From Candidatus Woesebacteria bacterium GW2011_GWB1_39_12 (lineage in GTDB: Bacteria; Patescibacteriota; Microgenomatia; UBA8517): 37,776 nt of DNA. How positions within the stretch are numbered: the stretch's first letter is position 1; each line of letters starts with the position of its first letter. The notes under the pieces were generated by a model. That model saw only the letters and a program-made list of their open reading frames with translations, was not told the DNA's origin and made no database searches. Of this stretch, positions 16,078-23,100 are shown one piece after another. Where the stretch lies: contig LBWB01000012.1 of assembly GCA_000993405.1 (NCBI GenBank), positions 1 through 37,776 on the forward strand. Direction: 5' to 3'. A program made the translations under genes and the position numbers.

Positions 16078-17466
16078 ATGGATATGATGGAGAAAATTAC
16101 GGCTTTAGCTAAGAGGCGGGGGTTTATTTATCCCGGAAGTGAAATTTATGGCGGATTGGCGAATACTTACGATTATGGACCTCTTGGTGTTGAGCTTCTG
16201 AGAAATATAAAAAACCTCTGGTGGAATTATTTTGTGACGACCAGAGGAGATATCTACGGTCTTGATACCAATATCTTGATGAGTCCGAAAGTTTGGGAAG
16301 CTTCAGGCCATGTTGCTCATTTTGCCGAAGTAATGATTGATTGCAGGAGCTGTCAATATAGAGCAAGGGGGGATTATCTGGTGGAGGAATATTACGAGGG
16401 AAAAGGTGAAAAGAAATCAGTTGAAGGTTTTACGAACGAAGAAATTGAAAAAATTATTAACGAAGAAAAAATATCTTGCCCGAATTGTGGGAAATTCAAT
16501 TGGACAAAACCTCGGATGTTTAATAATTTATTTGAAACTCATATTGGAATTATTCCGGGAGAGAAATCTTTGGCATATTTACGTGGTGAAATTGCCCAGG
16601 GAATGTTTGTTAATTTTAAGAATGTATTGGATTCTATGTCACCCAGACTCCCATTTGGTTTAGCCCAGTCAGGTGCAGCTTTCAGAAACGAGATTACGAA
16701 AGGGAAACTTACCTTTAGAACTTTGCAGTTTAATTTGAGCGAATTTGAATACTTTTTTGATCCCGAGACAAAAAAATGGGAAGACGTTTACAACTTCTGG
16801 AAAGGTGAGATATGGAATTTTGCGACAAAAATACTTGGTCTTGATGAGAAGAAGTTAAGGTGGAGGGAACATACGGACAAAGAACGTGCTCATTACTCAA
16901 AAAAAACCGAAGACTTGGACTTTGAGTACCCTTGGGGATTCAAAGAGATGTTTGCAATTGCATATAGAACTGATTTTGACATTAAAAACCACATGGAAAA
17001 GTCGGGGGTGGATTTACGATATACGGATCCAGATACTGGCAAAAAGTTTATTCCGCATGTTATAGAACCCACTTTTGGTATGGACAGGCCACTTTTGGCC
17101 GTTCTTTTTAATGGTTACGAGGAAGATAGTGAGAAAAAAAGAGTTGTTATTAAAATTAAGTCCCAGTTGTCGCCTTATAAAATTGCAGTTTTCCCGCTTC
17201 TTGCGAATAAGACACAACTTGTTGAGAAGGCACGAAAGGTTTTCGACAAGCTCAGACTCTCGCTAAGCTCGACTTGGGATGAACGCGGAAATATAGGGAA
17301 GCGTTACTTCGCGCAAGACGAAATAGGAACTCCGTGGTGTGTGACAATTGATTTTCAAACGCTGGAAGATGATTCAGTGACGGTGAGAGATCGGGATACG
17401 GCAAAACAGGAGAGAGTGTCGGTTGACAAGTTAGTGGAATACTTCCAAAATAGATTGAAAGAATGA
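16078..17466 (+). CDS. glyS: Glycyl-tRNA synthetase (class II, homodimer type)
   Basis: This charges tRNA-Gly with glycine in the cytoplasm. It is the single-chain alpha2 type, seen from GGLANTYDYGPLGVEL (22-37), motif 2 FRNEI (about 202-206) with the following FRTLQFNLSEFEYF, motif 3 GMDRPLLAVL (about 333-342), and the C-terminal anticodon-binding domain with IGKRYFAQDEIGTPWCV (about 405-421). Two Cys pairs, CRSC (about 88-91) and CPNC (about 135-138), could form a zinc site within the insertion domain. The length of 462 is normal. An ATG two codons downstream is an alternative start. The stop overlaps the next gene by four bases. Confidence 0.95.
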   Translation: MDMMEKITALAKRRGFIYPGSEIYGGLANTYDYGPLGVELLRNIKNLWWNYFVTTRGDIYGLDTNILMSPKVWEASGHVAHFAEVMIDCRSCQYRARGDYLVEEYYEGKGEKKSVEGFTNEEIEKIINEEKISCPNCGKFNWTKPRMFNNLFETHIGIIPGEKSLAYLRGEIAQGMFVNFKNVLDSMSPRLPFGLAQSGAAFRNEITKGKLTFRTLQFNLSEFEYFFDPETKKWEDVYNFWKGEIWNFATKILGLDEKKLRWREHTDKERAHYSKKTEDLDFEYPWGFKEMFAIAYRTDFDIKNHMEKSGVDLRYTDPDTGKKFIPHVIEPTFGMDRPLLAVLFNGYEEDSEKKRVVIKIKSQLSPYKIAVFPLLANKTQLVEKARKVFDKLRLSLSSTWDERGNIGKRYFAQDEIGTPWCVTIDFQTLEDDSVTVRDRDTAKQERVSVDKLVEYFQNRLKE

Positions 17467-18301
17467 AACGTTTACTGCCAATAATATTACTGGGTGTAGG
17501 AATTTTGGTCGTTGTTGGTGCCTTTTTGTTCGTTAAGGGAAAAAGACAAGGAGAATCTGAAGAACCTGAAGAAGAGATTGCACTTTTGGACGTTGCCCTG
17601 CCGGAAAGGCCGGTTGTTTCTCTTACACCCACGACTGACGGGCACTATTTAAATCTCAAGATTGAAAAGATAGTGATCGATGCAAAAAACCTTGACTATG
17701 AACTTTTATATAAGACTAAAGACGGTGTACTTCAGGGAGTTCCGGGAAGTGTAGATTTGGAAGGGGAAGATAGTTTTGAAGCAGAACTTCTATTGGGAAG
17801 CGAGTCTTCAGGTAAATTTAGATATGACGAGGGAGTGGAAGAAGGAACAATCGGTCTAAAATTTAGAAATTCCGAAGGAAAACTACTGGCAAAATTCGTA
17901 AGCGAGTTTCACTTTCAATCTTCCACCGATCTTTTAACCTCGATTGATAAAGTGTTTAATTACGAGCTTCCCGAAGAATCAGAGGAGTTTTTTGTAACAA
18001 TGAATACGATTGGATATCTTGGAGAAACGTCTACCGATATTGAGACAGGCCCCTATGGAATTTTTTCTTCTTCTCCCAAAAAAGTTTCGGGAGTTGTTGA
18101 CTTAGGATTTGATAATGTTTACTGGTGGGATGGTGATAAATGGCAAAGGCTTACGGAGAATAAAGCTTCTGATATAGGAATTTTCTTCGGTGCTACTCAA
18201 TAACTTACCGTTTTTACACAGATTCAAGCGAGCTTCAAGTTTCGGGTAATTTTGGCCTTGACACCGTCGTGAAAACATATCAAAATGGTAAAGATTGGTG
18301 A
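17463..18301 (+). pseudogene. Membrane-anchored hypothetical protein with a probable C-terminal frameshift
   Basis: The uninterrupted frame ends at 18203 (246 residues). It has an N-terminal membrane anchor (about 4-25), an acidic linker and an extracytoplasmic beta-rich region ending with YWWDGDKWQRL and IGIFFGATQ. Directly after the stop, the -1 frame reads ITYRFYTDSSELQVSGNF and then GLDTVVKTYQNGKDW before TGA at 18299-18301, which looks like a continuation. Adding one A at the CAATAA (as CAAATAA) would fuse them into 279 residues. Either one base was lost or the assembly has an error. The start overlaps the glyS stop. Function unknown, with an envelope location inferred. Confidence 0.6.
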
Positions 18302-18310
18302 TTACTGGTG
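18286..18310 (+). promoter_or_regulatory. Putative MraZ operator: three TGGTR repeats at 10-base intervals
   Basis: TGGTA (18286-18290), TGGTG (18296-18300) and TGGTG (18306-18310) are spaced exactly 10 bases apart, start to start. MraZ is known to repress its own dcw operon by binding direct repeats of a TGGG-like box with about 5-base spacers upstream of mraZ, and this matches in number, spacing and position. A possible promoter, TTGGTG (18295-18300), 15 bases, TATAAC (18316-18321), overlaps the repeats, which would explain repression. Confidence 0.7.
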
Positions 18311-18346
18311 AAATATATAACATTTTAGATACTGCCCAATATTTAG

Positions 18347-18781
18347 ATGTTAATAGGGCAGTACATAAGCAAATTAACAGAAGGAAATAGAGTCGCCGTA
18401 CCAAAAAAAATTAGAGAAGAATTAGGTGTTGAGATGGTCGTTGCCAAGTGGTACGAAAGTTGCCTGGTATTGGTCTCAATAGTAAATTGGCAGAAACTAA
18501 TCACTCGTCTTATCGGTAACACGGAACTAATAATCTCACCCGTAAGAGATATTGACAGGTTTATTTTGGCATCGGCATTTGAAGTCAGTCTTGACGGCCA
18601 GGGAAGATTTGTTCTTCCCGAAAGCCTGATTGATTACGCCTCTTTCGAGAATGATCTTATCTTTGTGGGATTGGGCGAGAGAGTAGAAATATGGCAACTG
18701 GCAAGGTGGCGTGATTTGGAGAAACTTTCCGAGGAGAAAGCTGCAAAAGCTATTGAAAAAATTGCCAAAAGAGAGAAGTAA
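18347..18781 (+). CDS. mraZ: Transcriptional regulator MraZ
   Basis: This is a DNA-binding protein with two SpoVT/AbrB-like beta domains that form a ring. It is normally the first gene and autoregulator of the dcw cluster. The N-terminal half reads MLIGQYISKLTEGNRVAVPK with degenerate key residues. The second half is canonical: SAFEVSLDGQGRFVLPESLI (about 83-102), VGLGERVEIW (about 109-118) and an arginine-rich helical tail. The 144-residue length is normal. The ATG at 18347 gives the expected N-terminus. Operator-like repeats lie 37-61 bases upstream. rsmH follows after 10 bases, as in most bacteria. Confidence 0.92.
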   Translation: MLIGQYISKLTEGNRVAVPKKIREELGVEMVVAKWYESCLVLVSIVNWQKLITRLIGNTELIISPVRDIDRFILASAFEVSLDGQGRFVLPESLIDYASFENDLIFVGLGERVEIWQLARWRDLEKLSEEKAAKAIEKIAKREK

Positions 18782-18791
18782 AGAATTAAAT

Positions 18792-19730
18792 ATGCCAGGT
18801 CAGGATGGATTGGAGAAAATACATGAACCCGTTCTTTTAGGTGAAGTTGTTGATGCCTTAAGAGTTAAAGATTTAGCACATTTAAAAAAAGCTCATTTTA
18901 TTGACGCAACACTTGGTTTAGGAGGTCACAGTCTGGAAATTTGTAAAGCCGGTGGAAATGTTCTTGGCATTGAAGCGGATGAAGAATCTTTGGAGATTGC
19001 CAGAAAGAGATTAATGAAAGTTTGCCCTCCCACGTTCAGTTCACATGAACGTGGGTCATTTACTCTCGTTCATGGAAACTTCAGAGATTTAAAAGAAATC
19101 GCATTAAAGGAAAGATTTGATCGGGTTGACGGAATACTTTTTGACCTGGGAATTTCCAGTTATCAGTTGGCCACAAAGGTTAAGGGATTTTCTTTTCAGG
19201 ATCTGGATGCGTATTTGGACATGAGGTTTGATAGAATTTCCCAAGAAGTTACTGCACAGGACCTGTTAAAAGTTCTTAACGTAGGTCAGCTCATCGAACT
19301 TTTTAGGGTAACCATGCCCAAAGGTGTCGCAAGAGCTTTGTCAAAAAGGATTGTTGAAGCCAGAAAGATAAGGGAAATAAAAACTGTTGGAGATTTTTTG
19401 GAGATCATTAAGCCAAAATTTAGGTCTAAGCCAAAACTTAATCCGTCGACCTTACCATTTTTGGCGCTTAGGATTGCCGTCAACAGCGAGCTTGATAATT
19501 TAAGACAAGCACTTCCCCAAGCTTTGGAACTACTTAAAGCAGGCGGAAGACTTGTCGTAATTAGTTTTCATTCAGGAGAAGACGGACTGGTAAAAAACTT
19601 TTTTAAAGAATCTCAGGATTCAGAACGGGGTTTGATTATAACTAAAAAGCCTATCTTTCCAGAAAAAAAAGAGATTGCAACAAACCCGAGAGCAAGAAGC
19701 GCAAAAATGAGAATTTTACAAAAAAAATGA
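18792..19730 (+). CDS. rsmH: 16S rRNA (cytosine-1402 N4) methyltransferase RsmH, with insertion
   Basis: This methylates C1402 of 16S rRNA with S-adenosylmethionine. Diagnostic segments are HEPVLLGEVVDAL (11-23), the SAM-binding DATLGLGGHS (38-47), GILFDLGISSYQL (about 114-126), MRFDR in the substrate region and the C-terminal VVISFHSGEDGLVKNFF and NPRARSAKMR. I start it at ATG 18792, 10 bases after mraZ. Longer upstream frames reach into mraZ without family resemblance. Around residues 78-89 an extra PPTFSSHERGS separates LMKV from FTLVHGNFRD, and it is encoded by a perfect 10-bp palindrome. The protein has 312 residues and is otherwise intact. Confidence 0.93.
   Translation: MPGQDGLEKIHEPVLLGEVVDALRVKDLAHLKKAHFIDATLGLGGHSLEICKAGGNVLGIEADEESLEIARKRLMKVCPPTFSSHERGSFTLVHGNFRDLKEIALKERFDRVDGILFDLGISSYQLATKVKGFSFQDLDAYLDMRFDRISQEVTAQDLLKVLNVGQLIELFRVTMPKGVARALSKRIVEARKIREIKTVGDFLEIIKPKFRSKPKLNPSTLPFLALRIAVNSELDNLRQALPQALELLKAGGRLVVISFHSGEDGLVKNFFKESQDSERGLIITKKPIFPEKKEIATNPRARSAKMRILQKK
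19025..19057 (+). repeat. Perfect 10-bp palindrome inserted in frame in rsmH, copy E
   Basis: CCCACGTTCA (19029-19038) pairs perfectly with TGAACGTGGG (19046-19055) around a 7-base loop. It falls between the helix and the strand that lead to the conserved HGNFRDL block of RsmH, a short turn in the family, and adds about 11 residues without changing the frame. Confidence 0.75.
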
Positions 19731-20047
19731 AAAGAAATTATTTCAAAATAAAAAACAATCAAAAAAGAATAAGACTCGGAGCTAGATCTCTATTGTTCTT
19801 GCTGGGTTTATTTCTATTCATGCAAGTATTGTTCAGCGTTCAGCAGGGAACTTTTGGTGCTGAATTTTCTGATTTAGAAGCCCAATCTAATGAACTTCTT
19901 GATGAAAACAGAAAGCTGGGAGACGATTTGGTCAGATCTACTTCACTTCTTTCCCTTAACGAGAAAGTCGAGGCCCTAGGTTATTCAAAAAGCAGTGAGA
20001 CGCTTTACATAAAAATTGGAGAATCGTTTGCACAAGTCTTACGATGA
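19727..20047 (+). CDS. ftsL: FtsL-like septum protein
   Basis: This is a 106-residue single-pass protein: a basic cytoplasmic N-terminus (about 1-17), one transmembrane helix (about 18-37), then an extracytoplasmic coiled coil (about 45-80, with LEAQSNELLDENRKLGDDL) and a short end. Size, topology and position between rsmH and ftsI are those of FtsL, which scaffolds FtsB/DivIC and the FtsWI synthase at the septum. Sequence conservation in this family is low, so the call rests on architecture and synteny. Its ATG overlaps the rsmH stop by four bases. Confidence 0.75.
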   Translation: MKRNYFKIKNNQKRIRLGARSLLFLLGLFLFMQVLFSVQQGTFGAEFSDLEAQSNELLDENRKLGDDLVRSTSLLSLNEKVEALGYSKSSETLYIKIGESFAQVLR

Positions 20048-20050
20048 CAA

Positions 20051-21763
20051 ATGGTTATTCGGCTAAAAATAATATTTTTCTTGTTTTTAATCGCCTTTTT
20101 GACCCTTCTTGGAAAGCTTTTTTACTGGCAAATTTTAAAAGGAAAGGAGCTTTCAATACAGGCGCGCAGTCAACACCAAAGCCAATCACTCTTTGAGGCT
20201 ACAAGAGGAGATATCCTAGCAACGGACGGCAGTTGGCTTGCCGCAAGTAGCGAGGCCTATCTTGTTTTTGCCAATCCCTCCGATATTAAATTAGAACCGA
20301 AAAAACTTTCCGAAAAACTTGCACCTTTTTTTATAGAGAACCCGGACGATAAAAAGGAAATTTTAATCGAGATTGATAGGCTTACTCTGCTTTTGGCTAA
20401 AGAGGATCTTATTTGGGTGCCTCTAAAGCATAAAGTTGAAAGAGATATAAAAGAAAAAATAGAAAGTTTAGGCCTCGAAGGAATCGGATTTGAGAAAGAA
20501 GAAAAGCGCGTATATCCGGAAGCCTCTACGGCAGCACATCTTCTGGGATTTGTTGGCAAGGACAAGGAAGGTAGCGACGTCGGTTACTTCGGATTAGAGG
20601 GTTTTTACGACGTTACATTATCAGGAAGACCCGGATATTCTCTTCAGGAAAAAGATGCGGGTGGTCTTCCAATCCTTATTGAAACCGCCCGTGAATCAAG
20701 TGCTATCAAAGGAGTAAGTTTGTTGACTCACATAGACAAGTTTATTCAGATTACTCTGGATAGAGAACTTCAGAATGGTCTTGATAAATACCAAGCAGAA
20801 AGCGGTATTGGAATTGTAGTTAACCCGGAAAACGGTGCTATTCTGGCAATTAGTTCGTATCCTTCTTACGACCCTGCAAAATACTGGGATTTCGGCAATG
20901 AATTTTTTACAAATCCGGCGATTTCGCAAACTTTTGAACCCGGGTCCATTTTTAAGGTTTTGGTGATGGCATCAGCACTTGACGCGGGAGTTGTGAAACC
21001 GGAAACACAGTGTGATAAGTGTAGCGGCCCTGTAAATATAGACAAATACGTTATCGAAACTTGGAATCAGGTTTATTACCCTAATACTTCAATGGTTGAT
21101 GTTATTGTTCACTCGGATAATGTGGGCATGGTATACGTTGCTCAAAAACTTGGAAGCGATAAGTTGTATGACTACCTTTCTGGTTTTGGGATAGGAGAGG
21201 GAACTGGTATAGATCTTCAGGGAGAAGCCAATCCGGGCTTAAGAGATAAGGGTAAATGGGGTTTAATCGACTTAGCAACTTCCGCCTTTGGTCAAGGAGT
21301 AGCAGTAACGCCGATTCAAATGATTACAGCAGTTTCGGTAATTGCGAATAAAGGATTAAAGGTTTCACCACAGGTTGTTGACAAAATTAGACAGGATGCT
21401 TGGGAAGAGGATATAAAGCCGGTAATTGGAAAACGGGTGATTTCCGAAAAAGCTGCAGGTGAAATCACGGGAATGATGGTTGAGGCAGCAAAAAATGGTG
21501 AAGCGAAATGGACATATAAAAGGGGATTTAAAGTAGCAGGAAAAACAGGAACAGCTCAAATTCCGATTGAGGGACATTATGACGAAGAGAAGACCATTGC
21601 CTCATATGTTGGCTTTGCCCCTTATGATGATCCAAAATTTGTGATGCTTATAAGTTTGAGAGAACCGAAATCGTCACCTTGGGCGTCTGAAACAGCGGCT
21701 CCTCTTTGGTATGAAATTGCGAGTGATCTGTTTGTCTATTTCGGAATTCAACCTGAAAACTAG
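20051..21763 (+). CDS. ftsI: Septal penicillin-binding protein 2/3 (peptidoglycan transpeptidase)
   Basis: This class B PBP cross-links peptidoglycan at the septum together with FtsW. An N-terminal membrane helix (about 5-24) is followed by the PBP dimerisation domain with ATRGDILATDG (about 50-60) and the transpeptidase domain. The catalytic motifs are all present: SIFK (Ser about 299, Lys about 302) in FEPGSIFK, SDN (about 355-357) and KTG (about 498-500) in VAGKTGTAQI. CDKCSGP after the first motif contains a CxxC pair that could form a disulphide outside the cell. The length of 570 residues is typical. No PASTA domains are visible. Confidence 0.93.
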   Translation: MVIRLKIIFFLFLIAFLTLLGKLFYWQILKGKELSIQARSQHQSQSLFEATRGDILATDGSWLAASSEAYLVFANPSDIKLEPKKLSEKLAPFFIENPDDKKEILIEIDRLTLLLAKEDLIWVPLKHKVERDIKEKIESLGLEGIGFEKEEKRVYPEASTAAHLLGFVGKDKEGSDVGYFGLEGFYDVTLSGRPGYSLQEKDAGGLPILIETARESSAIKGVSLLTHIDKFIQITLDRELQNGLDKYQAESGIGIVVNPENGAILAISSYPSYDPAKYWDFGNEFFTNPAISQTFEPGSIFKVLVMASALDAGVVKPETQCDKCSGPVNIDKYVIETWNQVYYPNTSMVDVIVHSDNVGMVYVAQKLGSDKLYDYLSGFGIGEGTGIDLQGEANPGLRDKGKWGLIDLATSAFGQGVAVTPIQMITAVSVIANKGLKVSPQVVDKIRQDAWEEDIKPVIGKRVISEKAAGEITGMMVEAAKNGEAKWTYKRGFKVAGKTGTAQIPIEGHYDEEKTIASYVGFAPYDDPKFVMLISLREPKSSPWASETAAPLWYEIASDLFVYFGIQPEN

Positions 21764-21771
21764 CGTATTAG

Positions 21772-21780
21772 TGGTAGAAT
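21772..21780 (+). promoter_or_regulatory. Extended -10 promoter before murA
   Basis: TGGTAGAAT (TGG at 21772-21774, TAGAAT at 21775-21780) is an extended -10 element ending 11 bases before the ATG at 21792, just after the ftsI stop. It could provide a second entry point into the mur genes. Confidence 0.45.
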
Positions 21781-21791
21781 ATAGTGCGAGT

Positions 21792-23081
21792 ATGAATATA
21801 AAAGTCAAGGGAAAACAGGTTCTCACTGGAGAAATTACTCCATCCGGAAGCAAAAATTCCGCAGTCGCCCTTCTTCCTTCTACTCTTCTTTTTGACAAAC
21901 CGGTTGTCCTAAAAAATGTTCCCGAAATAACTGATGTCACAAAACTTATGAATATAATGACCAAACTTGGAAGCAAAATTACCTGGGATAGAAGTAAGCG
22001 CGAGATGAAAATTGATAATTCCAAGTTATCGTTTAATCAAGTAGAAAGGGAAGATTGGAATACAATGAGAGGAACTTCGCTTTTGTGGGGACCGATGCTT
22101 GCTCGTTTCGGAAAAGTTGATTTTGGAGGACTACCCGGAGGATGTACTCTGGGATTTAGGACTCTTTCTCCTCACTACAATGCCTTTCGCGCCATGGGAG
22201 TCGAAATTAGCGATAACGAGAAGGGAATTAAGATGGATGCGAAGAGTGCTCATGCGAGTGAATTTTGGCTGACCGAGATGAGTCCAACAGCTACTGAAAA
22301 TGCAGTAATGCTGGCAACATCCATTAACGGCATAACTAAAATTGTGGGCGCTGCATCAGAACCACAGGTACAGGACTTGTGTAACTTTCTTAACGGAGCC
22401 GGTGCCAGTATAGAGGGCGTTGGTTCATCAATTCTGACCATTAATGGAGGTAAATATCTGTCTTCCCACGAACATAGCCTTTTTAGTGATCATTATGAAA
22501 TAGCCACATTTTTGGCGATGGGTGCGATAACCGGCGGTGGGATGAAAGTTTACCACGCCCAAGCCGATCTTTTTGTCAAAGTAAACGAAATTTTCCGAAA
22601 TTTTGGCATAGAGATTAATTATGAGGGGGATACCGCAATCGTTGCGAAAAATCAGAAAATACGGTTGACGTGCGAGGAGGAAAGAAATCTTTTGACAATT
22701 AAAGCTCAGCCCTGGCCAGGCCTTCCTGTTGACATGTTACCCCTTTTTATTGCCATATCATTGGCTGCAAAAGACGGCCAGGTTCTTTTTCACAACTGGA
22801 TGTACGAGGCGGGACTTTTCTGGACATCGGAACTAGCCAAGCTTGGTGCAAATATTGTAATGTGCGATCCTCACAGAATTATTGTTTTAGCCGGAAATAA
22901 GTTAAAAGGCGACACCCTAGAAGCTCCTTTTATAATTCGCGCAACGGTTGCCATGGTCATGGCAGCCATGATTTCAGAAGGAGAGACAGTGATACTAAAT
23001 GCCGATTCTTTGTATCGTGGGCACCCTGACTTTGCTGAGAATCTTCGTCGCTTGGGAGCAAAGATTGAAGAAATAAAATAA
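21792..23081 (+). CDS. murA: UDP-GlcNAc 1-carboxyvinyltransferase MurA, cysteine form
   Basis: This catalyses the first committed step of peptidoglycan synthesis, transfer of enolpyruvate from PEP to UDP-GlcNAc. Hallmarks are the KN pair in PSGSKNSAVALL (about 15-26), the active-site loop LPGGCTLGFR with Cys118 (the fosfomycin target) and the matching Arg123, WPGLPVDMLPLF with the catalytic-base Asp, and EAPFIIRAT followed by YRGHPDFAENLRRLGAKI at the C-terminus. The RGH replaces the more usual RGY. I start at ATG 21792 because the upstream extension lies inside ftsI. A second MurA homologue is encoded at 26110-27423 on the other strand. Confidence 0.88.
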   Translation: MNIKVKGKQVLTGEITPSGSKNSAVALLPSTLLFDKPVVLKNVPEITDVTKLMNIMTKLGSKITWDRSKREMKIDNSKLSFNQVEREDWNTMRGTSLLWGPMLARFGKVDFGGLPGGCTLGFRTLSPHYNAFRAMGVEISDNEKGIKMDAKSAHASEFWLTEMSPTATENAVMLATSINGITKIVGAASEPQVQDLCNFLNGAGASIEGVGSSILTINGGKYLSSHEHSLFSDHYEIATFLAMGAITGGGMKVYHAQADLFVKVNEIFRNFGIEINYEGDTAIVAKNQKIRLTCEEERNLLTIKAQPWPGLPVDMLPLFIAISLAAKDGQVLFHNWMYEAGLFWTSELAKLGANIVMCDPHRIIVLAGNKLKGDTLEAPFIIRATVAMVMAAMISEGETVILNADSLYRGHPDFAENLRRLGAKIEEIK

Positions 23082-23100
23082 TTTGGGCACAATTAAAATA

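Noticed and set aside
17240-17275. Repeat-like TTTCGACAAGCTCAG string inside glyS.
   Set aside because: The protein has the same length as other glycyl-tRNA synthetases across this segment and no real inverted repeat forms, so there is no sign of an insertion.
18711-18791. An upstream start for rsmH within mraZ.
   Set aside because: The extra residues are a shadow of mraZ's arginine-rich tail. RsmH homology begins shortly after ATG 18792.
21711-21791. An upstream start for murA within ftsI.
   Set aside because: The added residues do not resemble MurA, and the family start MNIKVKGKQVLTGEI fits ATG 21792 with a promoter-like box before it.
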